64,000 bases of DNA from Nioella nitratireducens (GTDB lineage Bacteria > Pseudomonadota > Alphaproteobacteria > Rhodobacterales > Rhodobacteraceae). Under the pieces are notes generated by a model that ran no database searches, was not told where the DNA came from, and worked only from the letters and a program-made list of their open reading frames with translations. The DNA is taken from assembly GCF_001879715.1 (NCBI RefSeq), contig NZ_MNBW01000001.1, positions 124,001 to 188,000 of the forward strand, given 5' to 3'. Position numbers and translations under genes: made by a program. Shown piece by piece: positions 17,583 to 26,272 of the stretch (its first letter is position 1; the number at the start of each line of letters is the position of its first letter).

Positions 17583-18709
17583 CAGCTCATGATCCCCGGA
17601 TTGAGAATGCCTTTCGGATCGAATTGCCGTCGCAAGCCTTCGGTCAGGGCGGCCACCGGGGCGGGCTCGGGCTGGAAGACCGGCAGGCTTGCCCGTGTCT
17701 CTTCGCGTGCCCGGATCAGCGTGGCATGTCCGGCGAAATCCCCAAGCTGGGCGCGCAAGTCCGTGCCCGGTGCGACCAACACCCAGACCAGCCCGCCGCC
17801 CCAATCGAACAGCACGTCCCCTCCGGCCCGTGCCGCGATGTCCGGCCCATCCGAAGGCTTGACCGAAACCCGCCAGACGTCGCCATCCCGCCCGTGGAAC
17901 GGCTCCACATCCCGCACCGATTGCCAGGCCGCCGCCACCCGCACCGGATCGGTCTCGACCGTGATCTCTCCGTCCCCCGCCAACAGCTCCTTCAGCTTGG
18001 CGGACCGATAGGCGACGCTGTCGGCAAACCCTTCCAGCCGCAGCATCGTCACCGGATGCCCGTCCACCCCCGCAGGCGTATGCGCCGCGCCCGACACCTC
18101 GAAAGGCGATCCCAAAGCCCGTGACATCGCCGCCACCGCCGCGCCGTTGGACAGGCCATTGATCACCACACAGGCCTGCGTTTCCACTCCCGGCAGAACC
18201 TTGAACGCCACCTCGGTCAGAACGCCCAATGTGCCATGGCTGCCCGCCATCAGCTTCACCAGGTCATAGCCGGTGACATTCTTCATCACCCGGCCGCCGT
18301 TCTTCACCACCGTGCCGCGCCCATCGACGAACCGCACCCCGATCAGCGAATCCCGGCACGCCCCCGCCTGAACGCGCCGCGGTCCCGAGACATTGACCGC
18401 CACTAACCCGCCAATGGTCGGATCGCCCTCGGTGCCCAGCAATCCCCGGTGATCCATCGGCTCGAACGGCAACCGCTGATTTTCCGCCGCCAACGCCACC
18501 TGCACCTCTGCCAGGGGCGTCCCGGCCTTCACGACGATGGTCAGCGCTCCCGGCTCGTAAAGCTCGATGCCCGCCAGCCCGGCGGTGCTCAGCCCCTCGC
18601 CCACCACAGGGCGCCCGATGGCGCGTGTCCCGCCTCCGACGAGGCGCAGGGGCCCCTCGGCCCCGGCCACTGCCTCGCTCATTTCGCGTTCATCGACCGG
18701 GCTCAGCAT
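17582..18709 (-). CDS. glcE: glycolate oxidase FAD-binding subunit
   Basis: Second flavoprotein subunit of glycolate dehydrogenase. The 375-residue protein has an FAD-binding type-4 domain (LRLVGGGTRAIGRPV near residue 22, GDPTIGGLVAVNVSGPRR near 95) but only a short C-terminal part, as usual for GlcE compared with GlcD. ATG 18709 starts MLSPVDEREMSEAV and has GAAGG about 12 bases upstream. It follows glcD after 74 bases that hold a hairpin, and it overlaps glcF by one base. Confidence 0.95.
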   Translation of the reverse strand: MLSPVDEREMSEAVAGAEGPLRLVGGGTRAIGRPVVGEGLSTAGLAGIELYEPGALTIVVKAGTPLAEVQVALAAENQRLPFEPMDHRGLLGTEGDPTIGGLVAVNVSGPRRVQAGACRDSLIGVRFVDGRGTVVKNGGRVMKNVTGYDLVKLMAGSHGTLGVLTEVAFKVLPGVETQACVVINGLSNGAAVAAMSRALGSPFEVSGAAHTPAGVDGHPVTMLRLEGFADSVAYRSAKLKELLAGDGEITVETDPVRVAAAWQSVRDVEPFHGRDGDVWRVSVKPSDGPDIAARAGGDVLFDWGGGLVWVLVAPGTDLRAQLGDFAGHATLIRAREETRASLPVFQPEPAPVAALTEGLRRQFDPKGILNPGIMS

Positions 18710-18723
18710 GACAGGCGCCCTTC

Positions 18724-18771
18724 CTTCTTCTTTGTGAAAATACTCCCGGGGGTGCGGGGGCTGGCCCCCGC
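18724..18771 (-). repeat. intergenic hairpin plus GAGTATTTTCACAAAGAAG element
   Basis: Between glcD and glcE, the minus strand carries GCGGGGG/CCCCCGC (7-bp stem, 4-base loop) followed by GGGAGTATTTTCACAAAGAA. The second part resembles a segment at 32686-32712. I recall similar hairpin-plus-AGTATTTT strings between genes in other Rhodobacterales, so it may be a dispersed repeat; it may also tune glcE expression. Confidence 0.5.
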
Positions 18772-18783
18772 CGGTCGCCGCCG

Positions 18784-20223
18784 TCAGGCGGCGACACCCC
18801 GATGGGCATCGGACACCGCCAGCGGAAACACCTTGGCCGGGTTCAGCAGCCATGTCGGGTCGAACACGTCCTTGACCCGCATCTGCGCCTGCATGTCGTC
18901 GTCTGAAAATTGCGACCCCATCAGATCCCGTTTCTCGATCCCCACGCCATGTTCGCCGGTCAGGCACCCGCCCACCTCGACGCAGAGCTTCAGGATGTCC
19001 GCCCCGAAGGCCTCGCATTTTTCGAGATCGCCCGGCTTGTTGGCATCGAACAGGATCAGCGGGTGCATGTTGCCATCACCCGCATGGAAAACATTGCCGA
19101 CATCCAACCCGTAGTCCTTCGACATTTCGCCGATCCGGCGCAGGACATATGGCAATTCGTTCACCGGAATGGTCCCGTCGAGGCACATGTAATCGTTGAT
19201 CTGCCCCATTGCGCCAAAGGCCGATTTCCGCCCCAGCCAGATCCGCGCGCTTTCCTCCGCCGATCGGCTTTCGCGCAGTTCCACCGGGTTGTGTTTGCGG
19301 GCGATCTGGCTGATGACGCCCAATTGAGCGTCGATTTCGGTATCCGAGCCCTCAACCTCGACGATCAGCAGCGCCTCGCAGTCGGGATAGCCCGCCTTGG
19401 CGAAATCCTCGGTCGCGCGGATGCAGGGACGGTCCATGAACTCGATCGCTACCGGCAGCACGCCCGCCTTGATGATGTCGCTGACGCATTGCCCGGCGAC
19501 CTCGTTCGAGTCGTAGCCGATCAGAACCGGCCGCGCCCCTTCCGGCTTGGGCAGGATGCGCAGGGTGGCTTCCGTCACCACGCCAAGCTGCCCTTCAGAT
19601 CCGCAGATCAGCCCCAGCAGGTCCAGCCCGCCCGCATCCAGATGCGCGCCGCCGATCTCGACCACGGTGCCGTCCATCTGCACCAGCGTCACGCCAAGCA
19701 GGTTGTTGGTCGTTACACCGTATTTAAGGCAATGCGCCCCGCCGGAATTCATTGCGATATTGCCGGCAATGGCGCAGGCAAGCTGGCTGGAGGGGTCCGG
19801 CGCGTAGAAGAACCCGTCGGTTTCCACCGCGCCGGTGACGCTCAGATTCGTGCGCCCGGTCTGCACCCGGATAAAGCGGTTGTCATAGTCGGTCTCCAAG
19901 ACCTCGTTCATCCGAGCCACGCCAAGGATCACGCTGTCCGCGGTCGGCAACGCCCCGCCAGCCAGCGATGTGCCCGATCCGCGCGGTACCACCGGCACGC
20001 CTTCTTCGTGGCAGATTTTCAGGATGGCCGCGACCTCTGCGGTCGATGACGGCAGCACGGCGGCAAGGGGCGCGCAACGATAAGCGGTCAACGCATCGCA
20101 TTCATAGGCGCGCGTTTCCTCGGGCGCGTCGATCACCGCGTCGGCAGGCAGAACCCCGCGCAAACGGGCCACGATCCGCGCCTTGGCCGACAGGATCGCC
20201 GGGTTCGGGGCTGGCATCTCCAT
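18784..20223 (-). CDS. glcD: glycolate oxidase subunit GlcD (FAD-linked)
   Basis: Catalytic flavoprotein that oxidises glycolate (and often D-lactate) to glyoxylate. The 479-residue protein has the FAD-binding type-4 domain (VVPRGSGTSLAGGALP near 82, AIAGNIAMNSGGAHCLKYGVT near 150) and the C-terminal FAD-oxidase domain with NVFHAGDGNMHPLI and CLTGEHGVGIEKRDLM. ATG 20223 has GGAGGAGGA upstream. First gene of glcDEF, divergent from the DUF599 gene; a palindrome upstream could bind a GntR-type repressor. Confidence 0.96.
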   Translation of the reverse strand: MEMPAPNPAILSAKARIVARLRGVLPADAVIDAPEETRAYECDALTAYRCAPLAAVLPSSTAEVAAILKICHEEGVPVVPRGSGTSLAGGALPTADSVILGVARMNEVLETDYDNRFIRVQTGRTNLSVTGAVETDGFFYAPDPSSQLACAIAGNIAMNSGGAHCLKYGVTTNNLLGVTLVQMDGTVVEIGGAHLDAGGLDLLGLICGSEGQLGVVTEATLRILPKPEGARPVLIGYDSNEVAGQCVSDIIKAGVLPVAIEFMDRPCIRATEDFAKAGYPDCEALLIVEVEGSDTEIDAQLGVISQIARKHNPVELRESRSAEESARIWLGRKSAFGAMGQINDYMCLDGTIPVNELPYVLRRIGEMSKDYGLDVGNVFHAGDGNMHPLILFDANKPGDLEKCEAFGADILKLCVEVGGCLTGEHGVGIEKRDLMGSQFSDDDMQAQMRVKDVFDPTWLLNPAKVFPLAVSDAHRGVAA

Positions 20224-20239
20224 CGCATTCCTCCTCCGT

Positions 20240-20266
20240 TTGGTAAACAAATATAACCAATTTACC
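20240..20266. promoter_or_regulatory. candidate GntR-type operator before glcD
   Basis: TTGGT, 11 bases, ACCAA form an inverted repeat; a second one, GGTAAA and TTTACC, overlaps it. It lies 17-43 bases upstream of the glcD start, where a repressor would block transcription. TGGT/ACCA half-sites are typical of FadR/PdhR-type GntR regulators, but their usual spacing is shorter. Confidence 0.4.
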
Positions 20267-20303
20267 CCTATGGCAACAAAAACCCCTCGGCTAAGGATTG
20301 ATA

Positions 20304-21032
20304 ATGGACGTGATGGACCTGTTTGCACATTTCTCGTGGCTGGACCTTGCCGCGGTAATCCTCGCCTTCGGGTCGTGGGCCGTGCTTGGCCGCATGATCG
20401 AATCCGAACGGCTAAGCCGCCGCTCGGTCACGGTTCTGATGATGGAATATCGCCGCGACTGGATGCGAGAATTCATCACCCGCCAGCCGCGCATTTTCGA
20501 CGCGTCGATTCTGGCCAACCTGCGCCAAAGCACCAGTTTCCTCGCCTCGGCCTCGATGATTGCCCTTGGCGGGCTGCTGGCCTTGATCGGCAATTCCGAG
20601 CCCCTGCTGGGGGTCGCGCGGGATTTCACGCTCGGCGCACCCGAGCGTGTGGTCGAGATCAAGCTGATGATCTGCGGCGTCTTCCTGCTGCAAGCGTTCC
20701 TGAAATTCGTCTGGGCTAACCGGCTGTTCGGCTACTGCGCCGTCATCATGTCGGCTGTGCCCAACGACCCGGAAGATCCCCGTGCCCTGCCCCGTGCCAT
20801 GCAGGCGGCGGATATCAATATCCGTGCGGCCTTCAACTTCAACCGCGGGCTGCGGTCGCTCTACTTCTCGCTCGGGTCGCTGGCTTGGCTGTTGGGGCCG
20901 GTGCCGTTCCTCGTTGCCGTGGCGGTGGTGGCGCATCTGATCTGGTCGCGCGACTTTGCCTCGCATTCCCGGCGCATCCTGACCGACCCGCCCAAGCCCG
21001 ACGGTCCGGCCCCGACCCGCGACCCCGGTTGA
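20304..21032 (+). CDS. DUF599 family membrane protein
   Basis: A 242-residue inner-membrane protein with about four helices (around residues 7-27, 75-98, 120-142 and 193-222). The segment MMEYRRDWMREFITRQPRIFDASILANLRQ, between helices 1 and 2, is typical of DUF599 proteins, whose function is unknown. ATG 20304 has AAGGA about 8 bases upstream. It is divergent from glcD across an 80-base spacer and stands alone. Confidence 0.85.
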   Translation: MDVMDLFAHFSWLDLAAVILAFGSWAVLGRMIESERLSRRSVTVLMMEYRRDWMREFITRQPRIFDASILANLRQSTSFLASASMIALGGLLALIGNSEPLLGVARDFTLGAPERVVEIKLMICGVFLLQAFLKFVWANRLFGYCAVIMSAVPNDPEDPRALPRAMQAADINIRAAFNFNRGLRSLYFSLGSLAWLLGPVPFLVAVAVVAHLIWSRDFASHSRRILTDPPKPDGPAPTRDPG

Positions 21033-21098
21033 TCCTGCCTTGCCATTCCGCGGTCGCCGGGCTTACCTCGGTCGGAACACCAGACGGAGGGACACCAC

Positions 21099-22049
21099 AT
21101 GGGCCACGGATACGAGAGCGGGCGGCTCAACCTGCCCTTCACCGGCATCGCCACCTTTGGCAAATATCCCTACCAGCCCGATTGGGATGCGTTGGAGGCA
21201 GACGTGGCCATCCTCGGCGCGCCCTTCGATTTCGGCACCCAGTGGCGGCCCGGTGCCCGCTTCGGCCCGCGCGCGATCCGCGAGGCGTCGACGTTGTTTT
21301 CCTTTGGCCATGCCGGGGCCTATGATCACGAGGACGGGGTGACCTATCTGGGCGCGGGCACGCGGATCGTGGACATGGGCGATGCCGATATCGTCCACAC
21401 CGACACCGAGACCAGCCACGCCAATATCGAGGCGGGGGTGCGAGCCATCCTGGCCAAGGGAGCGATCCCGGTGGTTCTGGGTGGCGACCATTCGGTCAAT
21501 ATTCCCTGCATCCGCGCCTTTGCCGATCAGGGGCCGATCCATATCGTGCAGATCGACGCGCACCTTGATTTCGTCGATGAACGCCACGGGGTGCGTCACG
21601 GCCATGGCAACCCGATGCGAAGGGCGGCCGAGCAGGACCATGTCACCGGGCTGACGCAGCTTGGCATCCGCAACGTGTCCTCCACCGCCAAGGACGGCTA
21701 TGACGACGCCGCGCGGATGGGGTCCGACATCTTGTCGGTCCGGCAGATGCGGGCGCTTGGGACAGAGGCACTTCTGGAGCGAATTCCGGCGGATGTTCCG
21801 CTTTACCTGACCATTGACATCGACGGGTTCGACCCCTCTATCGCGCCCGGCACCGGCACGCCCAGCCATGGCGGGTTCCTCTATTACGAGGTGCTGGAGG
21901 TGTTGGCGGCACTGGCCAGGCGGCAACCGATCGTCGGTGTCGATCTGGTCGAGGTCGCCCCGGCCTACGATCACACCGACACCACCGCGATCCTCGCCGC
22001 GCAACTTTTGCTCAACCTGATCGGTCGCGTCCTGCATGCGCAGGGGTGA
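21099..22049 (+). CDS. speB: agmatinase-type ureohydrolase
   Basis: Binuclear manganese hydrolase that releases urea from agmatine or a related guanidino compound. The 316-residue protein has the arginase-family motifs GGDHSVN, QIDAHLDFVDE and TIDIDGFDPSIAPGTGTP with all metal-ligand Asp/His. Length and the RPGARFGPRAIREAS segment fit agmatinase better than arginase, but guanidinobutyrase or guanidinopropionase activity cannot be excluded. GGAGGGA lies 7 bases before ATG. Followed by a crotonase after 73 bases; no linked polyamine genes. Confidence 0.9.
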   Translation: MGHGYESGRLNLPFTGIATFGKYPYQPDWDALEADVAILGAPFDFGTQWRPGARFGPRAIREASTLFSFGHAGAYDHEDGVTYLGAGTRIVDMGDADIVHTDTETSHANIEAGVRAILAKGAIPVVLGGDHSVNIPCIRAFADQGPIHIVQIDAHLDFVDERHGVRHGHGNPMRRAAEQDHVTGLTQLGIRNVSSTAKDGYDDAARMGSDILSVRQMRALGTEALLERIPADVPLYLTIDIDGFDPSIAPGTGTPSHGGFLYYEVLEVLAALARRQPIVGVDLVEVAPAYDHTDTTAILAAQLLLNLIGRVLHAQG

Positions 22050-22122
22050 GTCGACGCTTGGTCAGGCTTGACCGGGTAGGCGCACGGGTCTTCCCTGACG
22101 ATCACCCCGAGGAGGACGCCCC

Positions 22123-22920
22123 ATGCCCCAGCTTGTCGAGATCGTGAACCCCAAAGGCCCGGTGGCCGAATTGCGGCTGAACCGGCCCGCGAAGAAGAAC
22201 GCGGTCACGCTGGAGCTGCTGGAAGAACTGGTGGCAGCCTGCGCCGCGCTCGCCGCCGCGCCCGGCTTGCGGGCCGTCATCCTTGCGGGCACGGGGGGCG
22301 ATTTCAGCGCCGGCATGGATACCAGCGTGCTCATGTCCTTTGCAGGGGATATCGAGGGTATCAAGGCCGAAATGCTGGACCCGCCCGATGGCATCGCCAA
22401 CCGGTTCCAGGCCCCGACCAAGGCCCTTGCCGACCTGCCCGTGCCCGTCATCGCCGCGATTGACGGGGTGTGCTTCGGAGCGGGTATCCAATTGGCGCTC
22501 GCCGCCGATTTTCGCATCGCCTCACCGGGCGCGAAACTCTCGATCATGGAGGCCAAATGGGGCCTCATCCCCGATATGGGCATCAGCCTGAGCCTGCCGA
22601 AACTGCTGCCCGCCGACCGCGCCAAGGCGCTGATCATGACTGCCCGCGTTCTGTCTGGGGAAGAGGCTTTGACCGAGGGGCTGATCACCCGCGTTGCCGA
22701 CAATCCGCACGCCGCCGCGATGGCCTTCGCCGAAGATCTTGCCGCCCGCTCGCCCGATGCGATCCGCGCCGCCAAGACGCTTGTCGATCGCCTCTGGTCC
22801 GACACGCCCGTCGGTGGGCTGCGGCTGGAAGCCGAGTTGCAGGCGGCCCTGATGGGCGCGCCCAACCAGGTGGAAACGGTCATGGCGCAGATGCAGGGCC
22901 GCAAACCGGACTACCGCTGA
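22123..22920 (+). CDS. crotonase / enoyl-CoA hydratase family protein
   Basis: A 265-residue CoA-dependent enzyme of the crotonase fold. The oxyanion-hole segments GGDFSAGMD (near 65) and GVCFGAGIQLALAADFRIAS (near 120) are present. A dienoyl-CoA-isomerase-like branch often carries an Asp around this place; the segment MEAKWGLIPDMG near 145 has an acidic residue in a fitting position. Substrate cannot be read from sequence. Good GAGGA ribosome binding site. Confidence 0.88.
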   Translation: MPQLVEIVNPKGPVAELRLNRPAKKNAVTLELLEELVAACAALAAAPGLRAVILAGTGGDFSAGMDTSVLMSFAGDIEGIKAEMLDPPDGIANRFQAPTKALADLPVPVIAAIDGVCFGAGIQLALAADFRIASPGAKLSIMEAKWGLIPDMGISLSLPKLLPADRAKALIMTARVLSGEEALTEGLITRVADNPHAAAMAFAEDLAARSPDAIRAAKTLVDRLWSDTPVGGLRLEAELQAALMGAPNQVETVMAQMQGRKPDYR

Positions 22921-23001
22921 TCCGGGTCGTTGCCAGAGCGGGGGCCACGTGCCATCCTTTCGCCAGATCGTCCAGAAGACGACCCGAGCAGGAGACAGCC
23001 C

Positions 23002-23673
23002 ATGCACCCAGAATCCGTCCGCTACATGCGCCAGTGCTTTCGCAAGCACGCAGCCGACCTGCCCAAGGGCACTGTGCTGGATGTCGGCGCGTGGTCGCCC
23101 GTCGCCAAGTACCGTCATATCTGGGAAGAAGGCGGCTGGACCTATGTCGGGCTGGACATGGAATTGCGCGAAAACGTGGATGTGAAGCTGGAAGACCCGT
23201 GGCTCTTTCCCTTCCCGTCCGACACGTTTGACGCGGTGATCAGCGGGCAAATGTTGGAGCATAACGAATTCTTCTGGCTGACCTTCGTCGAAATGGCCCG
23301 CGTGTTGAAACCCGGCGGCATCATGGTTCACATCGCGCCGTCACGCGGGCGACAGCATCGCGCGCCGCAAGATTGCTGGCGGTTCTATCGTGACGGGATG
23401 GACGCCTTGGCGAAATGGTCGGGTTGCGAGATTCTTGAGGCCACGACCGACTGGGACTCGGCCCATATCGCGGAATACGAGGCGCAAAATCCGCGAAAGG
23501 CCAAACGCCTGCGCCGCACCATGCGCAGCGAGGATACGGTCTGGGGCGACACAGTTGGCGTCTTTCGCAAGACCCAGGCCACGCAAGAGACCACCGCCGT
23601 CACCTACATGCGCGCGTTGCTGGACCGGGCCGAGGGGCGTGTCGAGGTCAGCGCCCCGGAGGGAGCGCCGTAG
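23002..23673 (+). CDS. class I SAM-dependent methyltransferase
   Basis: A 223-residue soluble protein. Motif I is VLDVGAWSPVAKYRH near residue 25, followed by YVGLDMELRENVDV and the FDAVISGQMLEHN / MARVLKPGGIMVHIAPS segments of type-11 methyltransferases. The PS(R)GRQHRAPQDCWRFY segment resembles methyltransferases of polysaccharide clusters. Start at ATG 23002 is fixed by AGGAGA. Substrate unknown. It is 81 bases after the crotonase gene and convergent with the DUF1285 gene. Confidence 0.85.
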   Translation: MHPESVRYMRQCFRKHAADLPKGTVLDVGAWSPVAKYRHIWEEGGWTYVGLDMELRENVDVKLEDPWLFPFPSDTFDAVISGQMLEHNEFFWLTFVEMARVLKPGGIMVHIAPSRGRQHRAPQDCWRFYRDGMDALAKWSGCEILEATTDWDSAHIAEYEAQNPRKAKRLRRTMRSEDTVWGDTVGVFRKTQATQETTAVTYMRALLDRAEGRVEVSAPEGAP

Positions 23674-23707
23674 CGCCGCGACGCCGGGTCGCGCCGGCAG
23701 ATCGGCT

Positions 23708-24298
23708 TCAGCCCTCCAACTCTCTGACCGGGATGATGGGGAAGAACGTCCCGGACGACCAGACGCCGAACATGTCGGTGCCGTCGACCTCCTTCGCCTC
23801 GCCAAGGTCGATCAGCCGGTAAAAGGTCTTGCGGTCGATCAATGCCTCCATCCCGGCGCGCACCATGACATAGGGCGACGGTTCACCAGTGTCATCGCGC
23901 ACGATCCGAATGGGGGTCTCGGCGCTGGCGATCACCACGTCCTCGACATTGGTGGTAAAGGTGATGACCTGATCCTCGCCCGCGCCCGCAGCCTCCATGT
24001 CGACGGCCACGAAGGGCTTGTCGATCACCCGGATGCCCACTTTTTCAACCGGGGTGACAAGAAAATATTTTCCGTCCTCCAATTTCAGGATCGAGCTGAA
24101 CAATTTGACCAGAGGGTAACGTCCGATAGGCGTGCCCATGTAGAACCACGTTCCGTCACGCTTGATTTCCATGTCCAGATCGCCACAGAAGTCGGGGGTC
24201 CACAGATGCACCGGCGGCAATTTGCCGTCCTTTTGAGCGGCTTTTGCCGCTGTCATCAGGCTTTCGGGGGTGGCTTTCACGATGTTTTGTCCGGTCAT
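23708..24298 (-). CDS. DUF1285 family protein
   Basis: A 196-residue soluble protein. The segments LPPVHLWTPDFCGDLDMEIK, GTWFYMGTPIGR and KYFLVTPVEKVGIRV match the DUF1285 family of small proteobacterial proteins; a structure is known for one member but no function. It is divergent from moxR across 73 bases, a neighbourhood I recall from other Rhodobacterales. ATG 24298 chosen as family-like N-terminus; the ribosome binding site is weak. Confidence 0.9.
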   Translation of the reverse strand: MTGQNIVKATPESLMTAAKAAQKDGKLPPVHLWTPDFCGDLDMEIKRDGTWFYMGTPIGRYPLVKLFSSILKLEDGKYFLVTPVEKVGIRVIDKPFVAVDMEAAGAGEDQVITFTTNVEDVVIASAETPIRIVRDDTGEPSPYVMVRAGMEALIDRKTFYRLIDLGEAKEVDGTDMFGVWSSGTFFPIIPVRELEG

Positions 24299-24371
24299 GC
24301 CTTTTGCCGTTTGAGCTTGCCGCAATAGTTGTCTTTACTGGCCAAACATAATCAATCCGCGGAGTATTGCC

Positions 24372-25375
<1,004 letters not shown>

Positions 25376-25379
<4 letters not shown>

Positions 25380-26272
25380 CCGAACCTGCGCGGCATACCC
25401 AAGAAACGCTTCGCTCCCGGTCAGAGAGCGTCGCAGGCAGCCTGCCCGCCCTTCTGGCGGATGCGCAGCATCTGGCGGCGACGATCCTGTTGGGAGAACA
25501 TGGGCGAAAACGGCACGGCACCGGCGACGAGTTCTGGCAATATCGAAGCGCCGAGGCGGGGGATTCCCTACGTGCAATCGACTGGCGGCGATCGGCGCGG
25601 GCCGATGGGTTCTACGTCCGGCAGACGGAATGGAAGGCCGCGCAATCGGTGATGATCGGCGTCGATGACGGACAAAGCATGACCTATTCCGGCGCCAAGA
25701 CGCGGCCCGCCAAACTGCGCCGGGCGCAGACGCTGGCCATGGCCCTGGCCATCCTTGCCATTCGCGGCGGCGAGCGGGTGGGACTGACCCGGATGCCCGA
25801 CCCGCCAAGGGGCGGTGAGGCGCAATTGATGCGGATGGCCGCCGCCCTGATGGAAGAGACCGGGCCAGACGACTACGCCCTGCCCGCGCCGCAGATCCTG
25901 CCTGCTGGCGCGCGCGCGGTGTTCTTTTCCGATTTCCTCGGCGATCTTGCCCCGGTGGAACAGGCGCTCGGGCAGGCCGCGGACCGCGGTGTGAAAGGGG
26001 CGCTTGTGCAGGTTCTGGACCCGGACGAAGAGCGCTTTCCCTTTGACGGACGCACCGTATTTGAAAGCATGGCGGGCACGCTGCATTTCGAAACGCTCAA
26101 GGCCGGGGGGCTGCGCGCCGCCTATCTGCAACGGCTTGCCGCCCGAAAGGACGCGCTGAGGAAGATCGCGGCGCGCACCGGCTGGCGCTATCACTGCCAT
26201 CACACTGGTGACACCGCCGAGCCGTCGCTGCTGTGGCTCTACCGCGCGTTGGAGAAAGGGGCAGCAGCATGA
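25376..26272 (+). CDS. DUF58 domain protein (MoxR partner)
   Basis: A 298-residue protein with the DUF58 core EFWQYRSAEAGDSLRAIDWRRSARADGFYVRQTEWK (about residues 44-80), followed by a von Willebrand A-like half, with VMIGVDDGQSM in the place of the metal site. It probably starts at TTG 25376, which overlaps the moxR stop as TTGA, with GAGG 7 bases upstream. DUF58 genes almost always follow moxR. The stop overlaps the next ATG by 4 bases, so coupling runs through three genes. Confidence 0.9.

Noticed and set aside
15879-18011. 710-codon open frame on the plus strand
   Set aside because: It lies antisense to the protease and glcF/glcE, whose motifs are certain. The translation is rich in Arg, His and Pro without any domain, as expected for the shadow of a high-GC gene.
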